From NCBI GenBank assembly GCA_051294375.1, contig CM119265.1, positions 10,930,379-10,994,378 on the forward strand: a stretch of 64,000 bases of DNA, read 5' to 3'. Below, in pieces: positions 25,801 through 38,126 of the stretch (within the stretch, counting starts at the first letter, position 1; every line of letters starts with the position of its first letter). This DNA comes from Paraspadella gotoi (taxonomy: Eukaryota > Chaetognatha). The notes under the pieces are model-generated. The model was not told the origin of the DNA, searched no databases, and was given only the letters and a program-made list of their open reading frames with translations. A program made the translations under genes and the position numbers.

Positions 25801-28800
25801 TTTTTATCATTTTTTCATATAAGCCTGACTTTATTGCCCTGATGTCTTTTCTACAAGAAGACCCATGGATTTGGAGGGTAGTAGCCATAAATCTATATTT
25901 TTATTATAATCCATGATTAATTTGGAACAAAAATACGTACAACTTTGAAGACACGGCATTTTAATTTATTAAAATAATTGAATTTTTTAGTTGGAAAAAA
26001 AACAGAATTTTTTGTTCATAATTATGAATAAAGAAAACGAGCAAACATTTTGTATTTCTAAAAACATCCGATTGGAGATAATTATTTTGGGCCAAATCTG
26101 ATGTTTTTCGTTTTTTTAAATTCTTTATGCAAAAATATAATTATCATGATCATTGGTCAAATCAATTTTTTAAATCTTTTTTATACAAGACTGACTTTCT
26201 TTAACTGATGTCTTTTCATTAAACAAGTTTGAGCAAACAATGTCGGATCTGCCTTCGATAATTAAGTGGTTATAAGCTAACTCGGTCAACTTGCATAATT
26301 TAATCAACTTGCATTAATTGTGGTCACTTGCATTATTTGGTCAACTGACATTAATTTTGTCAGCTGCATAATTTGTCACTGGCATAATTTGGTCAACTGA
26401 CATAATTTGGTCAACTGACATAATTTTGGTCAACTGACATAATTTGTTAATGACAAAATTTTTTTTCAACTGACATAATTTTTCAACTGACATAATTTTT
26501 TCAACTGACATAATTTGGTCAACTGACATAATTTGGTCAACTGACATAATTTGATCAATTAACATAATTTGGTCAACCGGCATAATTTGGTCACTGCATT
26601 TGGTTCAACTGGCATAATTTGGTCAACTGGCATAATTTGGTCAAAAGGCATAATTTGGTCAAAAGGCATAATTTGGTCAAAAAGGCATAATTTGGTCAAA
26701 AGGCATAATTGGTCAAAAGGCATAATTTGGTCAAAAGGCATAATTTGGTCAAAAGGCTAATTTGGTCAATGGCATAATTTGGTCAACTGCATAATTTGGT
26801 CAACTGGCATAATTTGGTCAACTGGCATAATTTGGTCAACTGGCATAATTTGGTCAACTGGCATAATTTGGTCAACTGGCATAATTTGGTCAACTGCATA
26901 ATTTGGTCAACTTGCATAATTTGGTCACTGGCATATTTTTGTTAATTGGCATAATTTGGTCAATGAATCAATCAATCAATCAGAGAGAGAAACTTTAAAA
27001 AATTCAAAATAAATGTGTCTTTTGGTTTTCTAATTTGAACTCTTTTCCACTCCTACGATTCCATCAAAAAATTTTTATCCAGCTTTATCACATACTTTCC
27101 TACCCACACACAAAATTCCATTTCAATTTATCTATCCAATTTTAAATAAACATGAGTAAATTTAAGTAAAAAAATACTTCAAGTAAATATGACTTGTTTT
27201 TTCCATTTTAACTCATTTACACTCTTACCGATTTTTAAAGACTATTTTAATCGACCCAAAAACCGTCGGTCTAGTACCCTCTCTTGCTGTTAAAATGTTT
27301 GGAAAAGAGAAAGAGAGAGAGAGAAAGCAAGAGAGGGAGAGATCATAAAAAGACACGCATAAAGAGAGAGAGAGAGATTGATTATAGGCCTCCCAAAAAT
27401 ATCCCACTTTGGAAAAGTTGTGTTCTTGCCCAAAATTTCCTCATTCCAATTTTATTGATAAAAACGAATATCACAATGAAAAATTTCTCAGGAAGAGAAT
27501 TATGGACTTTCCACGCCACTTTATTGTGGCGTACCACTTCCGGTTAAAAAAAAACTTGTTTTTAGGAATAAAACGATTTTAAACTTAAATTATTTATTTT
27601 TATGGTTTAATTATACACAGACTGCATATGATTATTTTACTTTTTTATGAATTATAATTAAATGTAAATTTTTAAAAATATTAAATATTTTTATCAATAT
27701 TACCTCGAAAATAAAAAAGACAGGAAATAATCATATTTTTGAAAGATTTTTTAAATGCTATTCTTTTAAATTACAATTATTTTACTATTATATTTTTATA
27801 AATATGTGTTTAATATTTTTTTATTAGTTAACTGATCCATTATGACATTAATAAGAACAATTGTGAATAAGGCGATAAGTGGGCTGAAGACTGCATTCAG
27901 TAACTTCTATGCCCCCTCAGCAGCCACAGTCCTGGGCTTGGAACCAGGCTTGAGGATTTTCCACGCCTCCATAGTGGTCTACGGTCGTCCTCTTGCTTCC
28001 CACAGGGTCGTTACCAAGTTGAGATTGAACCCGGTACCTAGTGGTCATGAGCTGATGGCTTTACTCAATGAGCAACCGGGTCAGACTGAAAGGTGTTATG
28101 ATTATTGGCAGGGTGGATTTAGGCCATGCCCGACTACACAATTATTAACATAATTAAAATATTTTGATTTAAAAATAAAGTGAAACAAAATAATCTTTGA
28201 AGAAGTAATAAATTTAAAAAAATAGAAAGTTTTGTATCTTTTCCTTTCTTTTCATTTTTATTATTAATATTAGAGTTCAATGAAAATAAAAATCTCTACA
28301 ACTTTAACTCTAATAAAAATATAATGATGAAAGATGGATAGATGCCTTAACTCACCATAGCCAGTCCAAAACGGCAAGACAGCTATTTTTTAAATGAATA
28401 ATTTATATAGTTGTATTGCATTGTCACCAAAAATTGCGAGTGGACGTCGCGATAAATGATTATAGAGAATCGATGCTTCCTAGACAACTAATTCTTGTGC
28501 TAACTCAGCACTAAAACTCTCGGTTACGTAGATATAGCGCCGAGGAAACGAGGCCACCGGAGTCTTAGGCCCCAATGACGATTGTAACGTCTCACAGCAG
28601 ACCTGAGGTCCAGACGATAGAGAAATGCCCAGACTACAAGGTCAGTAGCAAGTATAAAGTAATTGTACTACTGACTGTATTAGAAGTCTGGGCAAAATAA
28701 ATATATTCTGGCAACTTGAGTAAATCCTCGGTTATATCAAGATCCTTTCACCGAACTACAGTCAAGCCTCAGTCGTCTTCGTTTCCTTACATTGTAAAGT

Positions 28801-31800
28801 TTCTCTCATTCGAATTTCAAGCCAGTAACAAAAACAATGTTTTTTCTCCCTTTTAATTGTTGTTATCAACTACATTTTTAACCTTTCCAATAATATCGTC
28901 ATATATAAAATTCGGCATTAAATATAAAAATAAATATTTTTCTAAATTGAAAAATATAGTGAATCTTAAAGACATAATATCAACTGTGAAGGTTTAAAGG
29001 TAACTTTGAGGACACCGATATTACTAATAAAATTAATGACATAATATAGATTATTAAATTATGCTAAACTCGTTTCTTTTTCCCCCTATTGTTTGAATTA
29101 TCTTATTAAAAAATATGGGTGCATATAATTTTTTTATTACCATCATAATTTGTGAGAAGCACAATTTAATTTATTCCAAAGTTTTACCCAAATTTTTTGT
29201 GAGACTGTTTCTCTCCCTCAATTTTATCCCTCCTTTCACTGGATTTGAAAGCCTTTAAATCTTGAAATAAAAATTTTTTAGCATAATTTTACTTTCGCAA
29301 AGCTGGGTTAGGGGAGGTTTAGGGTTATGGGTGGTTTATGAGTGGTTATGGTTAAGACGGTTTAAGGTTAAAGTAATTTTTTTAAAAGTAGTTTTTCCAA
29401 AGGCCAAAACATCAGTTAGTGAAAGTTTTTACCCATAATTTTGTCAAAAGCCAGCATTTTATAATATAAAGCCTTTTTTAAATGTTATCCTTTGACATAC
29501 AAAATGTAATTTATAAAGCAAAACCAAATAATTAGGTATTAAGATTATAAGTAACTGTATTTTGATTAATTACTAAGTGTGCTGGCTCAATAATTGCTTG
29601 CTTCTTTTAAAAATTCTTATCTTTTTTCAACCGGAAGTGGTTTGCGCAAAAAGTGGCGCGGAAAGTCCATATAGCGCATCCGGAGAAATTTTTAATGGTG
29701 ATATTCGTTTTCTCCACCTAATTTGGAATGAGAAACTTTGCGAGAATCAAGAACTTTAAAAAAGTTTGATATTCCTGGGAGATCTGATTGATTGATTGAT
29801 TTTGCTCAAAAGGTGAAAGTTTACCGCAATGAAAAAATAATTGTTAATAAGATGAACATTATAAATATGTACCTACAAGAAAGAGAGAGAAAGAGATAGA
29901 GATAATAAAAAGACACAAACAAAAAAAGAGAGAGGGAGTAATTGATTGAGTATGCTGAAAGCTCAAAAATTAGTACAGGATTTCTCCTAATTGGATTCTG
30001 AGACAACTCATTCTTTGGCTTTGATCTTTTTTTATTAGATTCAATTCTGTTCATTACTTATATTTCTGCCAAAGATTCTATCATTCAATCTCTTTCTCTC
30101 TCTCCTTTTCTTTTAATTAATTTCAACCTTTACACAGTGACATCCAAATGTGTGACCTTTTGAGTCTCTTGTTTTTCTTTTTCTTTAAAGCTTTACTAAT
30201 AATTAACTTTTTATGGATTGAAAGATCATGCATTAGATTTCTTAAGTTTTCCAAATACTCCGTTATAAAAAGCTAAAAATGCAATAATCTCATTTGCATA
30301 TTGCAGTAAAAAAGAATAATCTTTTAAAAAAAATAAATAATTTATAATTTTTCTTTCAGGTTTAAAACGCTTATAACTATATGTGGTTATTATGATTCAA
30401 AGGGTTATTAAGAAAGACTTATTTTTTTTTACAAAAAAAAAAAGAATTTGAAAAAAAAAGTACTTTGTCAAAGTGAAAAAAAGATAGATACGAAAACAGA
30501 ATCCCAGCCAGAAATTCAGAAATTAACAAAAATTGATCGAAATGACTTATTACGCAATGGCAAAGTTTAGTTCCAATAATATTTATGGGTAATAGATTTT
30601 TAAATTATTCACTATTTTACTGTATCTCGACAGCCTGTAACAATTTTGCACAGATTTTTTAGGATAACTTCTGTAAAGACTCAGGGAATAAAAAAAAATA
30701 TTCAGATGGGCTGAAATCAATAATAATTTTTTTCGCCTCGGTGGAACTCTCTTTCAGCTTTTAGCTTGCATTGCGTCGTAGACCAAAGGTCCGGAAACGA
30801 ATCCCGTGACATCACATTCTTATTGACTCGGTGACGATTAAATCGATGTATCGATTCACTTGCACCTGCTCTTGAACAAAATGGCAATTATTTTTGTAAA
30901 TTTTTATTATCTTAAATCTTTTAAAAATTATTTTTTTGATAATTTTTAACAAGTATTTTTTTCTTATTCTATTTTATTTTATTCAATTTTTTATTCTCTG
31001 TTTTGATAAAAGCATTTTAGTCATATATCATACTTCGAAACAAAAATAATATCGTTTTATTTATAAAATATTTTTGCAAGTACCAAAATGATATTAGTGC
31101 CACAGTAACAGTTCAGTTTAAGCCCTTTAAAGTGATTTACATATATTGGCGCAGCCACTGGTTAACTTTTAGAATTGAAAAGCTGGAAATTAAAACTCGC
31201 AGTCTTTGTTACAAATTCTCACGTTAATTCCTCACAATCCTTGCCAATTTTTTTTCTTACAGTTTGGTTTTTTAACTTTCTGTGAAAAAAAAAATAGGAT
31301 AAAATCTCTTAAAAAAATTACAAAAGCGAAAAAGTTTTTTTCACACTGAAACAAAAAAATGACAGCAAAATTTTTTTTAAGAAGTGGATAAAAACCACAA
31401 AACAAAAGAGCGACTTCGTCCGGTAAACCAGCGGGAAAAACTTAGTGGCGTCGATGCCCAACTCCTATAAAACCCCGAGGTGACAAAGTAAAACAGAAAG
31501 ACGGTTTCGTCTTCCGTTGTCGTCGCTTCTCTCACAAAAATCTCATTATTTACTTACGGAATAAAAAATATAAGCAAAATGGTCCAGAAATTTGGAATTG
31601 CACTTTTCGTTGTGTTCGTACTTGGCGAGGCAAACGCTCATGAAATTGGTACAACCAAAGATGGCACTTTGGATCAAATCGAGTTCGTACGCGCGGGTCC
31701 CGAAGATGGTGAGCATTATATGTAAATATCAGGTTTGAGGACATGCAATTTGCGGATTATGATTGTATTTTCAACTATCGCGTACACTTAACCTGCTAAA

Positions 31801-34800
31801 CCTAAAACAGAAAGAGGAACCATAGCAGAACCTTCACAGTACAAAAAATTAGGAAATTATGACCACCACAAACATTACGACCACCACGGCCACCACCACA
31901 ATTATCATTCCCACCATGGTGATCAACACGCACACAAGTATGAGCACGATCATCACGGCCACGATGATCATGACGATCAATATAGTCTTCACGATCATGA
32001 GAGGCATCACGATTATCACCACGATTACCATAAAGACAAGCATCATAGCCATCACCACGAAGATCATGAAGATAGCCACGACGACCATCATGGAAAGTAT
32101 CACTCCAGCCACCGTCATCATTCAGCCCATTCACACGAGTATCATCACGAGCATGGGAAAGCACATTCCTCGTCAGAGACTCAGCACAGCCATCACGACT
32201 CCAGACACCATCATACTCACCATCACCACGTCCACCATAAAGCTCATCATCATCATCACACATGTAAGTAAACGTATAAAAATGCACCGATGAGCTAATT
32301 TTGAAAATGAGAAAATACTTTTTTCAGCTCATCATTTCCATAACTTTGATCATCACCATCACGACCATCATCATCACAAACATATTGGTAAGTTCTAGAA
32401 ATGCAAAACGTTGAATTCATTCTAAAATTAAAATCTATTTTTTAAAGATGAATATCACCATTACCACACTGACGCTCATCACCACCGTCACCGACATCAT
32501 TTTCATCATAATTCTGGTAATCGAAATAAAAACATATGTAAATTTGAGTTTGATTCAAATTACGATTTCAATTCAAAATCATAGGGAAGACAGGTTCACT
32601 GGGAGTGAATAAATAAGACTGAGAGTCTTGATTGAAAGCTTGCAGAAACCTGCTATGTTATTATCTTGTAAGTGAGATGGAGGCCTTAAACCACCAAAGC
32701 CTGTCCAAAGTCAGGGACAAGATAGCTTATTTATAAAATGAACGGATGATTTTTATATTGGTTGTACCAATTTCATAATACCATGTTTGCAGAACACGAG
32801 CATGAAGAACACCATCTTCATCATCACGATGAACATCACAGTGAGCGACATGACCACACCCATCATCACAAACATCATAAGCGAGCGATAACAGAAAAAT
32901 TCATAAATTCAATAACCAAATCAAATTTTGGAAAAGGTGAAATTTTTTTAAGTTACCACAATATCATCTATCGATCCATTCCCTGCAATGATATATTTGG
33001 AATGACAAATGCATGGAGACCTAACCGCCCGTAATTGCATGTTCTTTTACCAGTTAATAACGATCAATGTGCCTGTTTGATTCAGTTAATCTACTAACGC
33101 TTTTTCCTTATGTCAATGAGTTTCCAGAAAAAGACGGCAAGGGCCGGAATTTTCCGAAGAGAGAGGAAGAAGAAATAAAGAGGTGTTTTTGCCGCCACAA
33201 AGCAAACACTATCATCACGAAGGGCAACATCATTACTACAAAAAGGGAAAAACTGTGACTAGAGACGAATATGTAAAATCACTGATGAAAAGTAGATCTC
33301 AATCAGGGGCAAAACAAAGTTTAGAAAGACGCAAGTTTAAAGAAGAAAATCCGGACAGTTGGAGAAATTACGGAGATAGTTATTCCAAAGTGAAAGAAAG
33401 TAAACTCCGAAAAGATCCGCCCAAAAATAAAAATTACGAAAAATACAGAAAGAGCTATAGTGACACCACTAATATGCCACCAAGAAAATCTGGACATCGC
33501 AGAAAAACATTCACGGCGCAGAGCACAGGAAAACACAGGTTGGTCTACTCGAGAAATACAATAATTTATTAATACAGATTACAGAAATTCGCAATTAAAT
33601 TACATTTCGCACAATTTTTCGGAAAGATAAACATTTCAGTTTTTTTTATGTGTTATACAAATGATAGTTAATACAAAGTTGATGTTTAATAATTCCTATT
33701 TGCAGAAGACGTGATTTCGTACGACGAAATCCCAATGAGAGCAAAATTCCTCACGGCTCGGGTTGTCAAACACGAGGAAAAAGATCTGCAGGTACGAGAT
33801 CAATAAAGCGGTGTTTTAAATTCTTAACTACGTAGAATCTATTCGTCTCTAGATCTTCGAATTCGGGACGCTGTGCAAAACCCCGAAGAAAATACCGGAA
33901 AGCTCTCGCCTACCTTGAACCTGATGAGCCTCATAAAATCTTACGACAATCACCGATATAAAAAGATTTACCCTCAAGAATACGAGAACATCAGCAGACG
34001 ACATCGAAGAAGGATTTCGAGAGAGTACCAGGGCTACGCTTTTAAGAAAAAACCCTGGAGCGGCTGGGGCGGTTACGGAGACAAGAACGACGACTCTTAC
34101 GAACACCGCTCCTCAGTACACGGCAGAAGCTATTCTCATCGCGAAAGACGACCTACATCTTCGGCAGAGGCCAAACGGTTGGAGAAAAAAGCGATGGATA
34201 AACACTTCGGTAGCGGGATCAAGTACACAAAGTACAAGGATCTGCCCAAGGAACACTTAAAATGGTTGGAGAAAAAGGGGATGCTTGATAACGTCAGAAA
34301 GAGTCTCCAATCGGGCGTGAGAAGAAAAGCGTCTTCTTCGGCATGGAATTCGAAATCGAGCGAGTCGTGGCGGGACCGACATCGAAGTTCCGACTCGAAC
34401 CACAAGGGCAGAGCCGAGAAATCCTGGCGAGACTCCACGCACGGATCGCGATATCATCGACTGCGCAACAAGTCGCCCACGCCGTCAAGGGGCGACGCTG
34501 GCCGGCGATCAAGGTCAAAGGATCGTGGTAAATTCAGAACGTGGGCGTCCGAGGAAAAAGAGTATCGCACCTTCGATTCGTACGACGACTATCAAAAGTG
34601 GAGGAATGGGAAAAGAAGGGTTAAGAGAGCGACGAAATTGCACTCCACCAGCAGCGCCAGAGACCACCACTACGCACCCATTCACGTGTACTTTGCGGGC
34701 AAGAATAACAAAAAGTTCCGATACAGCAGCAGTAGTTCAGGCAGTAACAGCCGCAGTGAAGCTTATGATTACTTTTCGAACAGCGGCATAAGTGGAAAGA

Positions 34801-37800
34801 ACTACGATAGCTCCTCAACTCACGACCGGGGACCCTTTCGCGCTTGGGACGCCGATCTAGGTCTCTACAGATCCTTCTCCAGTTATAAGGAATACAAAGA
34901 CTATGAGAAAAAGAAAGCACAAAAAAATAATAGACGTCGTCCGGTCGCCAAGGGTCCCATGGATTGGGTACCGAAAGACGATCGACCGCATGTAGTCAAC
35001 GTCTACTCTCAACGGCAAAAGGCGGTCGTCAAAGCTTTGGGATGGAGTCGAAAAAAACGGTCAGCGCCGTTAGCTAAGTACTCCTTGTTCGACCCTTCGA
35101 TGATAGAACCCTGGAATTACGACGAGTATGGAAAGAAAGTGGTCAGCGCGGAATCTCACTTTCACTCTTCAACTGACTCATCGTCCAGGGAAGAATCATC
35201 CTCCTTTAATTTCTTCTATCCCTTCGACAAGAGGACAAGACATCGATCGCGTCTTGGATGGAACGACTATGAATCGTCAAGTTCTGAGGAAGAGGATTGG
35301 CCAGAAGTAGAGCGAGTCAAAGGACCGAGAAGAGGATCGGCGAGAGACGATTCTCGAGGAGTCCCTCGGCGGAAATGGATTCCGCACGAGAACGCATCCG
35401 GCGTTGACGAGCAGCCGCAACAGTCGCCGCATCGGCGGAGATACGATTGGAATCCTCCTCCGCCACCTAGCGATTCCGAAGAACGAAGATATCGTGCCTA
35501 CGATGATCGTCGATCGCGACATCACGTGGAGCCTTCGACCAAAATAGACGGAAGGTCTTACTATCACCTGCCCGCGAAGAACCAGGGACGGGATGAAGGG
35601 CGTCACGGCGAGGAGGGATACTCCCCCGCGTTGTCGCCTCACACTCACGTCCGAGGAAAGACGACTTTCATCGATCACGGCGTGTCACATCAAAGGACGA
35701 AGAGCGTGAAGAGGCACGACCACGACCCCAGATATTATTATCATGGAAGCTGGGAAAGTTACGATCGGCCGAGCATTGAAGAATCCCCATCTTCTTCGAG
35801 GATGCAAGCAAATGAAGCCCGGAATTCCCCTCAAGTTCCGCCCACCTCAGCGCCAAAATTCGAAAGACTGATCGATCGACTGAACGTGAGGTTGACCGAC
35901 TTGAAGGACGTGCTTGTCCTTGGACAAGATAAGTACCTCTCATATGAGTCGAGAGAAGACGATTTTGGTGACTGGGAGAGGAATAAGGAATGGAGAGGAA
36001 AACGAGCGACAAAAGTAGGAGGGCTCGACTACTTCAGAAGGAAAGACCAAAACCGAATTTACTCGGACGACAACGACGACTCAAGTTACGCTGACCGCGT
36101 GGAAGAATACTTAGCCAATGCATGGGGATCGGAGGGTTTTAGGGGAATTTCCAAAAATCGTAAAAAAAAAGAAAACGGACATTTTTTAGGCCAGGACCGT
36201 GGGAATTTCGGATATGAAAGGGAATATTCAGACCACGGTGACAAAGAAGATATTAATTGGAATTCGAGAAATAGAAACATGGATTCTGATATTTATGTGA
36301 AAATAAAGCCAAAATACAAGTTTAAAAAGGCCCGCCGAATGACAAAAGAGTCTCGTCGCGTCAAATATCAATCACAGCCAGGAAACCACCCATGGCACGC
36401 TGATGACGAGTATAACAATCCTTATGAGTACTATCCGCAATATCCCCTGCATGCTATGAACACCAGAAATTATTATCCCTCAAAAAAGAGCAAGAAAAAA
36501 CGATTGAATCGAATAGAAGCGAGTCAAAAACATTTCAAAACATGTAAGTTCCTCCGTAGTTAATAGAAAGCAACTATAATAATTACTTAATACTGAAAGA
36601 ACACAATCATCCTTTTCAATTATATAAATTGTAAAATTTTCACCTCAACACATTTTTAAATCAAACTCAAAAACCCAACCCTTTTCATAGATGCAGATCC
36701 GGAGTGCAACAGCCTCGATGGCGTTTTTCCGATGAAAGACAACTGTGCTATGTTTTACGTCTGCTTAAAAGGAAAAGTAAGTACTATTAAGTATTAAGTA
36801 AATATTTGTAAAATTTGAGAAAACTGAACATCTCATCAGATTATTATTTAGTTTATAATGTGATTAATTAATGTCAATTTAGGTAACTGGAAGGTACATG
36901 TGTCCGAGGGGATTGACTTTTGACGAGCAAAAAGGGATATGCACAAGCAAGCGAAGCGGTTGTGTCAATAATTAGTCATTTGTAGCAGCTCAAGTGACGA
37001 TGACAACAAAAACAACAAACGACCACATATTCGCCACTTGAGTTAACTAGACAATATGTAGTACACATTGCTACTTACAGACCTTTTGGCAAATTTATTG
37101 TTATTGTCATAGTATACTATAATTTCGGCATATTACAAATAAATTCGAAGAAATAAATAATGATTTTTTGTTGGCTCTGTTTTTTACCAAGAATATTTCC
37201 TGAGTATTATTTAACGTAGTTCGGCAAAATATTGGTCTCTTGAAAAAATAAAAAAACTATCTTTAAAAGAAAAAAAAATTCCTCAAAATTTGAAAGTCCT
37301 TTTCCTGTTGTCTGACGTGATTATTCACACTTTGATAACTCGAGGAACGCTTTTTCACAAAACCGCAGACGAAATGTTCATCACTTGTAAAAAAGGTGTT
37401 ATTTTTTAAAGAGTAATTATTTTTTAAAGAGTAATTTTTTTTTTAAATTGAGCCCAAAATTAATAAAAAAAATCTTAAAAGTTGAGAAAATTAATAAAAA
37501 AATCCTATTGAAGTAAATAAAATTCGTTGCAAACAAAAACTTTGTCAATTCTCTAAAAAAATCCTAAAAAATCTTAAAAGCATAAGGATCGTCGCAATCG
37601 CATAAGAAAAATCTGGATTGACGACAAATTTTTATACTAAAAAAAATCTAATTTGAGAAAAGAAAATTAATTTATAAACAAAGAAAAAGAAGAAAAGAAT
37701 AAATATAAAGAAAAAATAGGAAGGAAAGAAAGAAAAGAAAGGAAAGAGAGAAAAGAAAGAAAATAAAGGAAAAAAAGAAAAAAAAATAGAAAGGAAAGTA

Positions 37801-38068
37801 AGAATAGAAAGGAAAGAAAGAATAAAAAGGAAGGAAAGAATAGAAAGGAAAGAAAAAATAGAAAGGAAAGAAAGAATAGAAAGGAAAAAAAGAATAGAAA
37901 GGAAAAAAAGAATAGAAAGGAAAAAAAGAATAGAAAGGAAAAAAAGAATAGAAAGGAAATAAAAAAAGGAAGAAAAGAAAGATTAGAAAGGAAAGAAAGA
38001 AAAATAAAAATAAAGAGAGTGACGAGAAGAAAGAACGAAATAAAAACCTGATGTTGCGATAGCAAAAT

Positions 38069-38126
<58 letters not shown>

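Larger units (their letters stand above)
27380..29810. mobile_element. Possible 2.4 kb element with long imperfect inverted repeats
   Basis: About 27385-27546, read on the minus strand, aligns with about 29632-29800 on the plus strand. Shared words include AACCGGAAGTGGT, GGAAAGTCCATA, GAGAAATTTTT, GTGATATTCGTTTT and TTGGAATGAG. The arms are diverged by roughly a quarter. Between them lie a 103-codon frame (27842-28153) and an LTR-like sequence (28422-28794). No transposase motif was recognised. It may be an old DNA transposon, or two copies of one repeat in opposite orientation. Confidence 0.5.
23334..31460. other. WDR45B long intron, left part: AT-rich repeats
   Basis: Apart from the elements listed separately (23602, 24850, 26285, 27380, 28422, 30776), this 8 kb is AT-rich without convincing exons. 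It includes a CT run at 25505-25555, a degenerate TTAGGG-like stretch at 29300-29375, and GA runs near 27300-27380 and 29880-29940. A possible fragment of the Pro-poor repeat at 53400 is present at about 27010-27140 (shared word CCTACCCACACACAAAATT). Confidence 0.5.

Noticed and set aside
26341-26760. Open frames with VDQIM-type peptide repeats on both strands
   Set aside because: An 18 bp unit without stops leaves frames open on both strands. There is no start context, codon bias or flanking exon.
31802-32293. Alternative frames across the His-rich exon (Thr/Ile-rich plus frame and Asp/Arg-rich or Val/Met-rich minus frames)
   Set aside because: They are shadows of CAC/CAT codon repeats. The His frame is the only one that joins neighbouring exons in phase after a signal peptide.
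33849-36280. Several minus-strand frames under the large His-rich gene exon
   Set aside because: Composition is explained by Arg/Ser codons on the other strand, and no splice or family evidence supports them.
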